Origin: Motacilla alba alba
Lineage: Eukaryota > Chordata > Aves > Passeriformes > Motacillidae
Length of the DNA: 64,000 bases
Reading direction: 5' to 3'
NCBI RefSeq assembly: GCF_015832195.1
Contig: NC_052018.1
Coordinates: 67,889,666-67,953,665, forward strand
Both the position numbers and the translations under genes were made by a program. Of the stretch, positions 38,201 to 52,500 are shown piece after piece; positions within the stretch are counted from its first letter, which is position 1, and the number at the start of each line of letters is the position of its first letter. The notes under the pieces are model-generated. The model was not told the origin of the DNA. It saw only the letters and a program-made list of their open reading frames with translations, and did no database searches.

Positions 38201-41200
38201 CAGGATTCACAGTGCAGCCGCCAGCACCTGCCCAGCAAGCCAAGCTCTGACAGAATGATGTGTGACCAAGTGGGAAGGCAGCCACACATATTTCAGTAAA
38301 ACAAACAGTGCAGCACTGCCTGAGTGAGGCAAACATATCAAACTGTGAAATGATTATAGGTTTACATACCATGATTAGAATTTACAAATCATTGGTATGA
38401 TACACAACATTTCAAGGCAGGGAGTAGCAAAGGAAACTTCTTTTAGTCTAAGGATATATAATTACTTACCTAAGATCATAGTAATAGTATTCCCTGTGGG
38501 TTTGAGTATTTTTGTTCTTGTTTTTGATTTTTGAAGGGTACAGGCCAGAGATCATCAGACACAGTGTACACTTCCCAGGATTATTCAGGAAAAGTGTAGG
38601 CCCGGTACAGACAATGGCTATATAGACTTTCATACCCATCCATCCAGCACACTCCTGCTCTCTGCCCAGCCAGAGGAAGTGAGATTTTTGATATCCCACT
38701 AAGACCGACTGGAAGGGTAGAAGAAAGCATCTACAAAAATGGTCAATGATTTCAATAAATGGGTATAACCCAGATTTAAAAGCCTGAAATTTTGACTAGT
38801 CTAATTTATTGCACATTGCTGTAAATAGAAAGCAAAATAGAATAAACAGTTGTAACAGTTGTGTCACACATTCTCAGGGCATTTAATTTCTCTCTGCTTA
38901 TTTCAGATTTAAATGCTTTTGTGAATACTCCACATTTTACCAAAATTTTTCTTTTCCTTGAACCTTCCCATTCAAGAAGTCTATTTTTCTTGCTGTCTTT
39001 AAAGGGGTCTAAGAAGCATTTTCTAGGAAGTGAGATGGCAATCTATGGGCTTGGCTATCTGTGAGCTCAAATCTAGCAAGCCTTTACGGTTGAAGAATTT
39101 CACAATGCATCTGTTTACACAGACAAGAAAATTGCTTACCCTATTTTTCCATTTTCTTCTGCACTGCTCTTATATACACATTAGCCTAAACAGCAGAGAG
39201 CTCCATACAGTGATTTATAAAAGTCTTTTCTAACTCAGGGAAAGGAAGCCTTCAGAATGCTTAATGCAGTTACCTGAACTAGAACATATACTTTGTTCCA
39301 GAACTATTATTTGGTAAAATAAAAATATATATTTGAATTACAAGGTTTTCCTAAGATTATTGGCAAGATTATGTATAACAATTTTTCAAAACACACAGAG
39401 GTTTGTTTTTTTTCCCTCAAAATACAGTGTATTTTTTCAAAATAAAATAAAGAATTTTAAAAGCTTGTAATAGATGATGAAAGCATTCACAGTTCTATAT
39501 TTATAGTAGCTCATACCAATTGAAGTTAGAGTAGCACTAAGTACAGAATTCCATATGAATGTTTATGTGGCAACAGGAAGCACAGTGTAATTATCAGTGA
39601 ACACAACCTCAGATTTACCATGACTAAATTACACTTATATTAAATACATTACACTAAATATATTTTCACTTCTTTGAAGAATGAGAATACAGAACCATTG
39701 AAATCAAGCACACCAGGAAAAATCCTGGCCACTGTCTTGCATGTTCACAGTAGATAAAAACGGATTGTCATATTCTTATTTATATATATGTACAAATACA
39801 CGTAAGTATATTATATCTACATGCAAATGTGTATCACATATAGTGTGATGAGTATATGTATATAGAGCTGCAGATGAAAGTACAAGTATATATACATTTA
39901 TGCCTATACACACACATATATCTGCAGCTATAGATACACATAATTTTGTCATATTATTCCAAATATTGTTTTAAGGGAAGACTATATCTTTCACTAATTA
40001 GCTATCAACTTGATACAGATAATGTTCAGTCAAACATGTCCCAGTAACACTTCAACCCAAATGCTTAATTTTGCATCCATAAATATATTTTGTTTTCTAA
40101 ATTCACCTAAATTAAATGGCAGTGTTTTAAAATTAATGAATTAGATTTGCTCATTATTTGCTTACTCTATTTGTGCTGTTAGTGTCAAGTCTAGGCTGAG
40201 CAAACTTGGAACTCATTTCTCTAACCATATGGATCCTTTCCATTACATTGAAGAGTGTATAGAGAACCCAATGCACAGCACTGAGCTACCTGATCCATCT
40301 CCCTTGCAGCCCTGCAGCCAGAGGAAAGGAGCATCCTTCCTGGGGAGCACAGGCAATGGGATGCTACCTCAATGCTCCTGCTGGGACATCTAAGGATGGC
40401 AGACTGGGAGTACCTGAGTGTGTACCTGGCACAGCCAGGAAATACACTCTAAAGCTGGGCCATGGCAAGAGCCTCTTCTGTGCCTTAATTTGCCAGTTAG
40501 CTTTGGCCAAACATCTACCATCTTCTTTACTAGGACTGAGAGACTTGTGTTCATATCGCCCAGACGTACCTGCCACATCCTCTGGGGACCTGATTGCTTA
40601 AACTGTGTTTGCTTTTACAGAATTTACCATCTTCTTGTAGTATGAACCCTTTACTGAGGGTTTTTATATTATGCTAGAAATGCAACTTTGAATGTGTTTT
40701 AATGGCCAGTGACTTCAGTGGAAACATCTGCTTATTTACATGGCCTCAAAACTAAGAATAAATACTGTGTTGCCATTAGGACCAGACAAGGAAAATCTCA
40801 GGTGTTCCATCTGTGCAAAATCCAGATATGCATTTTTTGATCTCTTTCACTTAAGACTTCCATCAAAGATTGAATTTATTATATAAACTGCATAATTTTA
40901 ATGCATAATTTTTTTTACAAATATGCCATCTATAACAAACATACATCCTAATTTGCATAGTTAAAGGACGGTGATTTTCACAGATTTAATAAGTGTTTCT
41001 GTACTATTTATTATTTATTTACTCCATGACCCAATACTCATTCACACCATGAATTTCAGTTTCAAAATAATCCTATCTTGAAATCCTCCAAAGTGATTCC
41101 CAGAAGTTTCAGAAATGAGCCACTAATCTCACCTGTGACAGGGCTCAGGGCAGTGCAGGTTTCACACATGTAGCAGCAGCAGACTTGCCAAAGGAAAGGC

Positions 41201-44200
41201 ACTTGTCTTTCTTGGACAAGTGCACTTAGTGGTTATTGTCTAAACAATTCATACAGAACAAAGGGAAATATTCAAAAGCCTGAGCTTGGAGATGTCTGGA
41301 GTTTTCAAATGCTTGAAAACAAGAGCAAATCAAGTCTTGCCTAATTAAGATTACAGTAAATGTTGACTCTCAGCTCAGTTAAATCTATGAGGTACAATTC
41401 TATAAAGAGAGGAAATTATCTAAATTCTGGGCAGTTTCAGTGAGCTTTATTAGAATTACACCCCATCTGTCTAATTGATATTGGAGGAAACAGACATGCA
41501 GCCTGAAGTTGGTAAGAATTACAAATACTGAGAGTTTTACTCACTTTGAGCAAACCACTGCAAACTGACTTTGCAGGTATCCGGGGACAGGAAAGTTTGG
41601 AAAAAGGGTTTATTACTGAACTGAATAAATATGGTATTAGATTTAAATGAAAGAAGAATACATGCCATTCAATTATCTCCTCTATTTGTAAGTGGTGCAT
41701 ATTTTCCTTTTGAATAAAACCTGTTCATCTTGAAGACTTCGTCTCAGTATTTTATTATGTATGCACTTTTTAACCCAGGATTTATTAATATTTTGGTAAT
41801 TAGTATAATATTGGATCAGAGTTGCTATCTAGATTTTCAGCTCTCTCTTTATGAAACACTGTCCGTTGGCTCCACAGATAATCCTCCCAATCGGATATTT
41901 AAAATCACATTAAAATTTTCACTATGTGAAATAAAGTAATGGGAACTCTTAGGCTTAATTCTATCATTTTCCCAGATGTAGTTAAATGCTAGAATACCTT
42001 GAATCAACATGGAAAAGTAGTGTCTAAAGAGAAAAAAAAATCAAGCCTTTTAAGTGATTTCTCCTCTCTTACTGAAATGGCATCATCCTCTATAAAAATG
42101 ATCATGTTTGAGCATATTGATATTGAGAGGAGCTTGTTATCAATTCTACATAAAGCAAAAAAAAAAAAAAAAAGAAAAAGAAGCTGTTATATTTCTAATC
42201 CTGCCCTACTTTTAGTAATACTTGCATGCATTTAAATTCCATATTTATTGTCAATATTAGCCATTAAGAACCTTCCCAGGGAACAGCAAACCTCATAGGT
42301 AGACCTCTTTACTATCTTAAATGGTACTGCTTTAAAGTGAAGTAATCGGCTGATTATGCCTTAAAAAGAAATAAACTTTTGCTTTTTCTGTTTTCTCCCT
42401 ACACAATACACCTCCAGAGAAAACTGGAACACTGAACAAACACTTTTCAAGTATCAAAGAATTTAGAGAGCCTGGTAACTGAGCTCTAAAGAAGCTCACC
42501 TGACACCTGACACAATCTTTTCAATTTCATTTGTCTGCAAGAAGAAAATGAAATGACAAAATGTCTGTCAAGCCTTGAAACCAGAAAATGGAAAATATTT
42601 TTTTCTGGAAATCTTTCTCAGGGTGGGAAAAGAAATAGCCCAAACAACAACAACAACAACAGCAACAACAGAACTGTAAAAAAGCCCCCTCAAACCACAG
42701 ATTTTGTGCTTTTCCGAGCAATATGTTTTTTCACCTTCAGAAACTAATTTCATTTTCTCTCAGCTTAGAGCTGAATCTCAGATATTTTGTAACAAAAAGT
42801 GTTGAAAGAAGATGAGCTCCATTCCATTGTTCATTGAGTGAAAATTATAAAAATGTTTGTGTTTCCATCAAGGTCTGGCATCGAGCTATCCAAGTCTCTT
42901 GTCATGTTTACCTGGTGCCAGGTCCTGTTATACAAAAAAATCTCTAACATGAATCATTTACGTGTGTTAAACAACATGAATTTGAACTTCCCTGGAGTGT
43001 CAGAGAATCTGAAGCTTTCTAAATTGAACTAATGCTGACCACGGGGTTTTCTCCTATGTAACTATGTAACTGCATGCAGGTATTAAAAGAGCAGACTATC
43101 TCCTTTGGCTTTTGTTGATGATGGATAGTGTGGCAACTTAACATAAGATGCAGTAAAGTGACTTGAAAAATGTTAGGAAATTCTCTATTAAGGGAAATTG
43201 ACTGTCATTGGCTTTGGTGATTGAAATATTACTGCTATCTACTGTGGCAAACCCAATACTCCCACACAGGACAGATGGTTTACTTAAAAAGTGAAAGAAA
43301 AAACCATCACAACCCTGTTGAGAGGTTTCAGCTAAAGAAGAGAAATCACTAAGAAAAAGCTACTGGCTAATGAAATCTACATAGCTTTTTGGACACAAAC
43401 CATTTATAGGGAAAAGGAAATTTTATGAGAAACTTTGTGTGAGAATGTTATGATTTTAATATAAAACACTGCTTATTATTTTGTCTAAATAATGCCTTAA
43501 AGCATGCAATCATAATAATGTGTTAAAGCATTTTTTCTTGGTGCCAAGTTATCACAAATAACTATAATAGAAAACATTTCCAGTGCATTTATTTATTTGT
43601 TTTACAGAATGAAAATTCTTACAATATGAGATTTGGGGATATCTTTTCACACTGATAAGCTTATGAATTGTGCTAGTAATTTATTGGAATGAATTTATTG
43701 CTGGGAAGGTAAAGAGTTCTGTGTGCATCCTTTTTATGTATTACATTTCTTTAATACACTTGCAAACAAAATGCTATTTTATGGTTGAAATGGAATATTT
43801 TTTACCTCAGTGAAACGTCTTGGTAAATAATCAAGAAAAAAGGGAAGATACTTTTTGTTGCAACACGTCACTCAAAATATTTTAATAAATACTTTGTTTC
43901 TTCATTCACCAGTATGCTTAAAGTCAATCTTTCCATCTATTTAAAAGTGCAGTTTAACACTCACTAGATGGCACAATAGTTATTCAGAAGCAGAAGTCTG
44001 GACTTTGCAACAAAATCTTAACCTGTGTCTCATAAAGCCTTTGTCTTGTACATAGAAATTACAAACCAAATTATACCCACTCCTTGATAGGGACAGCAGA
44101 TAAAGTAAATATATGTCATTCAAGTACTGGTCTCAATCAAACTAGGAGCCAAATTGCAGAAAAATGTGTTCCCTGATGTAGTTTAACCTAAATTCTTTTT

Positions 44201-47200
44201 TTCTTCCCCCTTGGAATAGACACATCTGCAAGTCCTAGTGGAATTCTGTAGATTAATCAAAATTGCCCATTCCAAACTTTAACCTCCTTTATGCACACTG
44301 CTGGGAATTTGTAAAGTCTCTGGGAAATCGACGGTGGCAGGCACTGTGGATTTCAATACATGCAAGCAATTGTTCTTTAGTGAGATGCAGACAAGTAATC
44401 AAATAATGCTCCAATGCTATGCTCCTTTTTTAGGCTTTGTTTGCAGGGCTTGGGGGTTTCTTTTTGTTGTTTGCTGTTTTGAGTTACAGAGCGGAGATGT
44501 GCCCAAGTGGGCATGTCACTAAATGGAGACATCTCCGATGAAAGCAGACTTGACAGAGAGGGAGAAGGCACCAAGGAAAAACTAATTTTTAGCTATTCTA
44601 CATAAATGCCTGTTGGTAACCCTCATGACAGGGTCCTCTTCCTACTGCCTAATTAAGATTTAATTAGGTTTGCTTGACTCTCTCTCCTTTTCTACCAATT
44701 TGAAATATATCCCTATAATTTGGAGGTTTTGAACAACAGTTTTACAAAATCAGTGCTAGTATAGAGAATACACATTCACAAGGCAGCGATTTTATTCTGT
44801 GTGCAAAATGGATCTGCTCCAGCAATTCACTGCAGTTACACCACGGAGTATTGATTTCTTTAAGACCCTCTTGTCTGATGGTTTTAGGAGGTTTGTAGTA
44901 AAAGAGGCATAAGGCTGAGGAGGGAAAATGAAGGACTCAAGGTTAAGAAAGTTAAATGTGGAAGTCAATGTATTCCTAATTCTGTCTCAGGATCTCTATA
45001 CACTACAGGAGGAGTGATGTATGCAGATCTTTAAAATAATATCACCTTTCCTTGAAAGGGTACTGCAGAGATTAATTTAGTAAATCACAGGCATTCCTCA
45101 ACTTTCGTATATGCAACTTTGTAAAATGGAGGATTTTGAACTGTATCTTTGCAGGGTTTTGTCTACACAATTCTAAATTTTAGGATCGTTCCATCAACAA
45201 CAACAACAACAACAAAAGACCATTTTTAAATGCAGAAACAATGTTTTCATCTATTACACTACAAGTTTTCCATTCACTATCTAGCTAACACAGTCATGGT
45301 ACTCTGCAGTCCCTCCCTGTTTCTGTTTCTGAGGATCTGGGCATTCTGTACATGGCAAATAGAAAGACATGGAGATATAATTACATTAGCTGTAAAGGTT
45401 GCTATCTAAGTAACAGGATTTTGCTTCTAAAATAAGATGGTTGAGTGGACTCATGATTGTTTGTATTTTCTCTTTCAAGCCTATAAAGCCTGCATTTTGT
45501 AAACCCATTACAGTCTAGGAGAATCAACAAAATACTTAAAATCAGGAGTCCTACATAAATTAGAAGGAAAATATTTCTCTTAGTTTTGACAGGGTTGCTC
45601 AAATGGCAATATAATATGCTATTTTCAGAAAGGAAGTAGAAAGCTAGAAGAAAGAGAATCTGTACCTGGAAAAAATATCTCCTGCTCTACAAGGTCAGAA
45701 GTATTTTAATGCTTGAACTAAGAGTAGGCATACATGCTGCACATCTTTTCACAAAGTCCCATTGCCTTAAAATAGAAACAATAATGCTGCATTATTTCCT
45801 TCCATTCATCTGAATCTTCCAGCTGCCCCACTTTTAAGCTTTGATTTGCCAGGGAGCTGTACTTCTAGGCTGCTGTGGGTCTAGCTGACCAATTATTTTT
45901 TAGAATCAGAAAAGAATCCTCTATTTGGTTGCCACTCAGGAGGGTATTTTGTTTGTTGTTCTTTTAATCTTTCTTGGCAGTCCTACAGGAATACATGTGG
46001 GTAAAAGCTCCTAGGACTGAGTAGTCTTAATTAGGCAAATATCTGCAGCAATCCATGGACAGACTCCAGAGAAGATAAAATGGTTTTGGATTTCTACTGG
46101 TGGACATCAGAGAAGAGGACAAATTTAATCCTCACTTGCTGCTATTGGTACCTTCTTGCCACATTTCTTGCAGGGTTAAAGGTTTGCTATAGAAAGGCCA
46201 ATGCAGGCTTTTTCTTTTGTTCTCCTGCACGACCTGAGTAACAGCTCTCAGAGGTGTTTCAAACTCAGTTTGCAGGACTTGTGAGCTGGACCCTTGTGTT
46301 CAGCAAGAAGCATGTGCTGCAGAGTCACTGTGTTCTTAAAAACCTGTCCTATGGGCCAGGAGAAGAAGGAGGTGTGCCTAGGGTTTGCATCCAGGGCAGG
46401 GGTACCAGGAGAAGAGTGGAATGGTCAGCACAACTTGCACATGCTTGTGAATGATTGTGTGCTAAAAAGCTCCTGCATGAAATGTCACTGCACAAACAAA
46501 ACCAGTCTAGATAAAGATAAAAGAGACGCAAATTATAAAATACAAGACAAAGATGTGTGACAGTGCAGTGTTGTAACTCCTTATGGGAACCTGAAGTCAG
46601 CAGGTAAAGCGGGGGGGGCATGCAGGCAATCCTTCCTTTTGGGATAGTGATTCTTGTAACTGAAAGTAGCAACAGAATTACTTGAAGGAAAAAGGCATTT
46701 CCAGTAGTTGGAGCAGCAATTCTCTGTCATCAGTTCTCCTTCTTCCTATGGTGCTCTCATGGCTATGAGAAAGGCTATTACACACACACATAGTCAGGAG
46801 AGGAGTCCAGGTATTATGGACTGAACAGGTTAAGAACTGCTGGGGCTTGTAACCCTCTTCTACAGAAGAAAGCATCTTCAGCAATGAATTACTCAAGAGA
46901 AAGAATTGCTTGAAAATGGCTGGAAAAATGCCACTTTCCTAAGAACTGAAATTTTTTGTTTGTCATGGAAGAAATACAGATTCAAAGAGTAGGAAGACCA
47001 AAGATTCTGTTAATATCAGAATTTTATATCAGAACAAGACAAGTGCACGGAGTTGTTTTGGCATGTATTATAAACAAATCAATGTCTTATTTCTCCTATG
47101 TCTGACAACAAAAGTGCCAGTGATGATCTTAGTGAAGAGAAGGAAGAAGCCACACTGCCGCCCAGGCTTTCAGGAAACCCACGCTTTTTGTTAAATAAAT

Positions 47201-49484
47201 ACATAAATCCCTCACCCACTTACATCACTTCTGTACCATTTCAGCTGAGACTTGAGATCTGATTGCAGATGCTTGGTATGGTAGCATGAAGAACAGAGCT
47301 AAAAAGAGAATCAGGTTTCCAAAGAGACCAGGCATTATGGCAAAGCCAGTGAAGCTGTGAACCAGAGCCAGGTGATGGCAGATAAACACGTGGGCTTCTG
47401 AGTCAAGTCCTGCTTTCTGCCACCCCAGCTGCTGTAGACAAAGCAAATCCACCATGCTTGCTCCTGAAGAAGCCATTGCACAGGACCTCTCTGATTCAGT
47501 ATCATTTTATGAGAGAAAGGAGGCAGGGAGAGCTGAATCTCAATATAGGAGTTAGACATTAAAAGTGACAGATGAGAAAAAGAATGCATTTCCAGGCTTA
47601 ACCTCACATCAGTCAATGGTGTTAGCTGGGAGCCTCAACATCTCCTTGCTACCAGGGGGCAGTGGTTGCTGGAGGAGGAGTTTATGGTATTTCAGCAAAC
47701 CCATGGGCACAAGGAAACTACACTGGATTTATCTGTGTTGCCTGAAACACAGAGGCAGAGGGCATCTGGAAGGAAACGAGCTGGCTGCTCAAGTGGCTCC
47801 ATGCTGAAACACCACAAAAGACCTGGAGTCCACATCCCAGATGGCTTCTTTATATTTTTTTCTTGGAAATGATATTCATATTTTAGTAAGAACTAAAGGT
47901 AAGGGATATAGCAATGTTATTAGGAAAGTGAACATGTTAATGTTGTGTTAACATTTGGAAAACCTTGATCTTTAGGAGGTCAAACACTTTCAATGTAGTA
48001 CTGGCAGCGCTAGACAGGCAACTTTGAGCAGTGTAGGAATGCACCTGAACTGCTATATTTGTGCATATCATCAATACAGCACACAGCAGGATTTTCTAGA
48101 TTTTTTGCTGTACTGTGGATTTATCTTCAAAATCATGCAGGATTTCCCTGCCATTCTCAGTACTGCATGTCAAATTTTCTAATTTTTCCTAACTAAATAA
48201 TTAATGAAAAATTTTAAAATTTTCTAACTAAATAATTAATGAAAATTAAAGCATTGGTATACTCTTCCATCACTGAAAAGTACCTGTTGACTGTGAACAG
48301 GCATTTAGTATCCAGTGTCTCCAGCTTTTTCAAAAATCCAAAAATCCTACCTCAGCAAATGTGGCCCAATTTCAGAGATTGGGATTATCTGCACTTCTGC
48401 TGAAGTTACTGATAAATTATAATTTAATACATTATAAATTAATTCAAAGATTTTGAAAGAAGTAATATTAAATTAACTACTGATACTTCAGAATATTAAT
48501 TGCTGCTGGAATGCTGGTAAGACTTTCAAAAGGCAAAAAGTACCCATAAGGGACTGCGTTGAATCAGAGTTGCTTGGATATGTATTAATATTTGCCTGAG
48601 CTTTTGAAATGGAGACTAACACTTAAATCTCACTGTAGCCTTTTTTGACCTGAGCTTACTTTCCAAATGTCTCTGTGTCCCCATCAATCCCTTTCACTAA
48701 TCCTTGCTGCTGCTTCACAATTTTTCCAGCTGAAAATGTATCCATGCAGGCAGTATCCTCGAAGCTCTACATTATTAGTGAATACAAATTAGCTGTGACT
48801 CTTTAGGATTCATGTAAACCTATCAATATTCCCATGCTGGCTGTGCTTTCAACTGCAAGAGAAACACTCCACACCAACAGCTGCAGCATATTAAAAATCA
48901 AAAATGAGAATTTTGATGGCACTTTCACATTTCTGCCCTTTCATCTGTCCTCTATCACTCATTTACTCACAGGAGGAAATGACTTTTCTTGCCAAGGTAG
49001 AGGTAAAATGTGTCAGTATGTCAGAAAAGGGCAAAAAAAAAAATCATTAGTGCATCATAGGAAACAATTTCTGAGATACAAAGTGTCAGCAGAAATGAGT
49101 TTGTACTGTTGCATTCCTGTGACCTTCTTCAAAAATGCATAATATACTACATATTTTTTGCTACTAGAAATAATTTTCAAATGATAGTACCTAGATGAAT
49201 CAATGTTTTACTAGAGTCTCTCTACTTATCAATACTTGTTTTTTTCTTTCACAAAAATGAGGAACAGCTTTTCTGAGAAGCGGAAATAAAAATGTGTGCT
49301 TTACTTGTAAAGTAAAATCTGAGAGTCGGGAAATAATAAATGCCAGTGTAATTGGAAATATTGTCCCTAATTCCAATGCTGCAAGATTTCACACTGAGTT
49401 TATTTCAACACACTGTTTGCAATTTAAACTTCTTGCCTATTTATGTAATTTTTGCAAAGTTTCTAATTTCTCTTAGTTTGTAAG
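35281..49484 (-). other. Probable CHRM3 intron, first part
   Basis: This lies upstream of the coding exon's 3' splice site, so it should be intron on the gene strand. It is AT-rich with short simple repeats: a CAC/TAC run at 38025-38052, TA/CA-rich DNA at 39776-39940, an A run at 42157-42180, and CAA runs at 42641-42669 and 45194-45214. No non-coding 5' exon could be identified by eye. Confidence 0.5.
48189..48246. repeat. 35-bp tandem duplication
   Basis: The motif CTAACTAAATAATTAATG followed by an A run occurs at 48189 and again at 48224 in the same orientation, giving a 35-bp period. It is a short, recent-looking AT-rich tandem duplication. Confidence 0.85.
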
Positions 49485-49593
49485 GAAAGAAAAGAAAAGA
49501 AAAGAAAAGAAAAGAAAAGAAAAGAAAAGAAAAGAAAAGAAAAGAAAAGAAAAGAAAAGAAAAGAAAAGAAAAGAAAAGAGAAAATAAAAGAA
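49485..49593. repeat. (AAAAG)n microsatellite, about 19 near-perfect copies
   Basis: The block is an uninterrupted AAAGA pentamer from about 49485 to 49580, then decays through GAAAATAAAAG. It is purine-only on the plus strand and so pyrimidine-only on the CHRM3 strand. Length polymorphism and assembly error are likely. Confidence 0.97.
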
Positions 49594-52500
49594 ACCAATA
49601 TAAACCAAGCCTTACTGTTACTTAGGACTAAAAAATTTGGCCATTAGAAGAAGGTGAACTGGAGCCATGAATATGCAGATTTGCTGGCATGGGCAATGAG
49701 AAGGTCATGTGGAAATGAGGGGCCCAAGAAGAAATGGAAGAAGAAAGAGAAATATTTGTATCAGAAGAGGGGAAGACATTTACAGCTCCAGCCATTTTAC
49801 AGCCTCTAGTACATGAAAGTTTTAGGGAATGATGGGGATGTGGCTTACAGGGAGCTCATGGTCAGAGACAGCACACAAATCTCTAGAGCTACTGCCTCAT
49901 TTGCAAGCCCTCGTTACCCCAGGGAGATGAATGGCTGGAATTTTACTCTGTATGTGCCAAAAAAACCCCAGGTATGGGAAGCCAGTGCAGCAGGGTCTCA
50001 GTTTTGTGACCTGAGTGCCTGGCTCCCAAGTGCTAACTTCAGTGTGCTTTCTGCAGTTCTTCCAGGGGCACTGCTGGGTTGGGATCCTGTGCAGGAAATA
50101 TCACAGAGTAACTTCCCACTGACAGCCCCCACAGCACAGCAGGTCAGAGCTCACTTGAGACTGCCAGTATTTGCTAGGTTTTTTTCATTTATTCATTGAA
50201 ACTTCTGTCCAGAAATCAAGCAAAGCAGAAGACCAAGAGGTCAAATCTGGAAGCTGTGTACCTGAGTAAATAAATCACAGATGATTACACTTACAGTGCC
50301 TTCCTCTGGCCTAGTCAAAGGCAGGGAGCACCAGTCATAACCTAAACACACAAGTGGAGAGAAAAACAACGTTACCAACAAAATATTTGGGGATAATTGA
50401 TACACAAAAACATTGGGCAGGAGTTTGGCATGCCTCTTTTAGTAACTATTCAGGAAGGAATACATGGGGCTTTCACTTTACTATATATATATATATATAT
50501 ACACACATATATATGTATATTGCTCATTCATTTTGATGGCTGCATCAAGTACTTTTTCTTTCCACATTCTGATACACATCATTATAACCTAACTCGAAAC
50601 TGTTTTTCAAAAAATCTGCATCAGTATCAAATAGGAATGTCTTTTTGCAAAAGCAGGAAGCTATAAAAGAATAATTTATCTTTTAGGAGGTTACTTCAAG
50701 GCAGATTTTTCCATTAAATAATTTCACTGCAGTGTATACTTGAATTGATAGAAGTGAAATGCAAGCAAATTCAAACAACTTAATTCTCTAAGAGCTGTAT
50801 ATTGAAAGTGGATGGCAATGAGGTTTTTCTTTCTTTAGGAAGATACTTTTTTTTCTTCTACCATGTGAAAAATTTTCCAAACAGCCAAAATTTTTGTTTC
50901 CTTGATGTTGTAAAAACCAGTTCATAAATCAATACTTTCCAGTAAAAAGGCCCATTCAAACATCTTCCCCTGTACATACTTAAGCACAGACTCCTTGTGT
51001 GTGAATAATCATGTGGTTAGAGAAGTCAACAGGTTACACTCACCTCTGTTCTCAAAAGGAGACACTGGTGTGCCACTCTGTAAATCACTTTAATCCCTTA
51101 TTTTTATAAATGGGTATAAAATCCATTTATGTACCTAATCACTATGTCCAAGTCCCAACTGAATTATTCTGCAAGACATATTCATGCCATTGGAAGAAAA
51201 GTCCTTAAAGCTAATAGAAAACAGCTAATAGCTATTTAATGTGACCTTTTCCTTAAAGCCAGGTAAATATCAAACCCTGGTTTGCATGTCTAAATGGAAT
51301 TTGATTTGAGAAACCCAAGTGGAATAATGATACTTTTCCCAGGTCTTGCTTTTGCACTTAGTTAGGACAGCCACTCAACAGGATCCTGACTCTGCTCCCT
51401 TTGCTCATCTTCAGGAGTGGACAGAGATAGTGCAAGTAGACCTAGTAAAGAGGGGAAATTCAGATCATTCAGCATTGCAGAGATCTGCCATGAACTGGAT
51501 TAATAAATCTGCACTTTTTAAATTTGGCTTTGCAAGTTTCCCTCTGTGTATTGGTCTCCTGCTCACCAATAAAGCCTGAAACTTAACCCCCAAGAGAGTT
51601 GCATGGAAGACTCCCGCTGGTTTTGGGAGTAGCCTGTTCCATGAGCTCCAAAGCTTTTCAGAGTGACCTTTCTGTCCTTATGAGGCTTCTGTTAGAGCAC
51701 GCATGTTCCTCACTTCTAGGCTGCTGGGCACTATCATGTCCTTAATAGACTTTGATGTAGCCTTTTAAATAAGAAACAGTCCTGATTTCTTTTTCATTAT
51801 TTTATTCTTCTGTTTGCCATAAGATCTTCACTTGAATCTGTTCTAAATATACCCAAATGTCAGAGTTTCTTTATATCTGTGCTAATATGACTTTTCTAAA
51901 AATTTTTATTGACCTCTTATTTTTAACTCAGTTCACTTCCATCCAAGCAAAATGGGAATAAAGCCCTACTGTTCTTATTTATGATGTATTCTAATAACTC
52001 ACAGAGGAGAATAAGTTCAGGAAGTATAAAAAAGTGAAGAAGGATTATTTTTCAAGTATTTATTTTCTAAAAAATGGTATTAAGTCTGGATGTTAGTTAA
52101 TGATGAACAGCATTAATGTTTTCACTCAAAATGCTGTCAACAGGAAAAGTTAATTTCCAAATGTATATGTCTGTAAAGAAGACATACATAGAACTTGTTT
52201 CCCAACAAGTTTAGACCTGCAGCTTATAGAATGGATTCTAAAAAATTAATTACTAAACTGAACTAAAGTTGCATAAAACATATAAAGTACCAGAATGGTT
52301 TGCTGTATTTTCCACATTTTTACTACACAGAAAGAAAATGATCTGTATACTTTCTATATGCTTGGGTGCTTGAGTGATATTTGACATTCTAGGTAAGCCA
52401 CCATCTGAGTGAATGTGGGACACAACAAACAACTTTTTTGCTTTTACACTAAAAGAACTGGTAGCATATATCCACTGGTTTTTTTGTTATTGTTTTCAGA

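Noticed and set aside
47225..47476. 83-codon minus-strand ORF with a hydrophobic stretch
   Set aside because: A single hydrophobic run in a short frame with overlapping ORFs nearby. No family, splice or promoter support.
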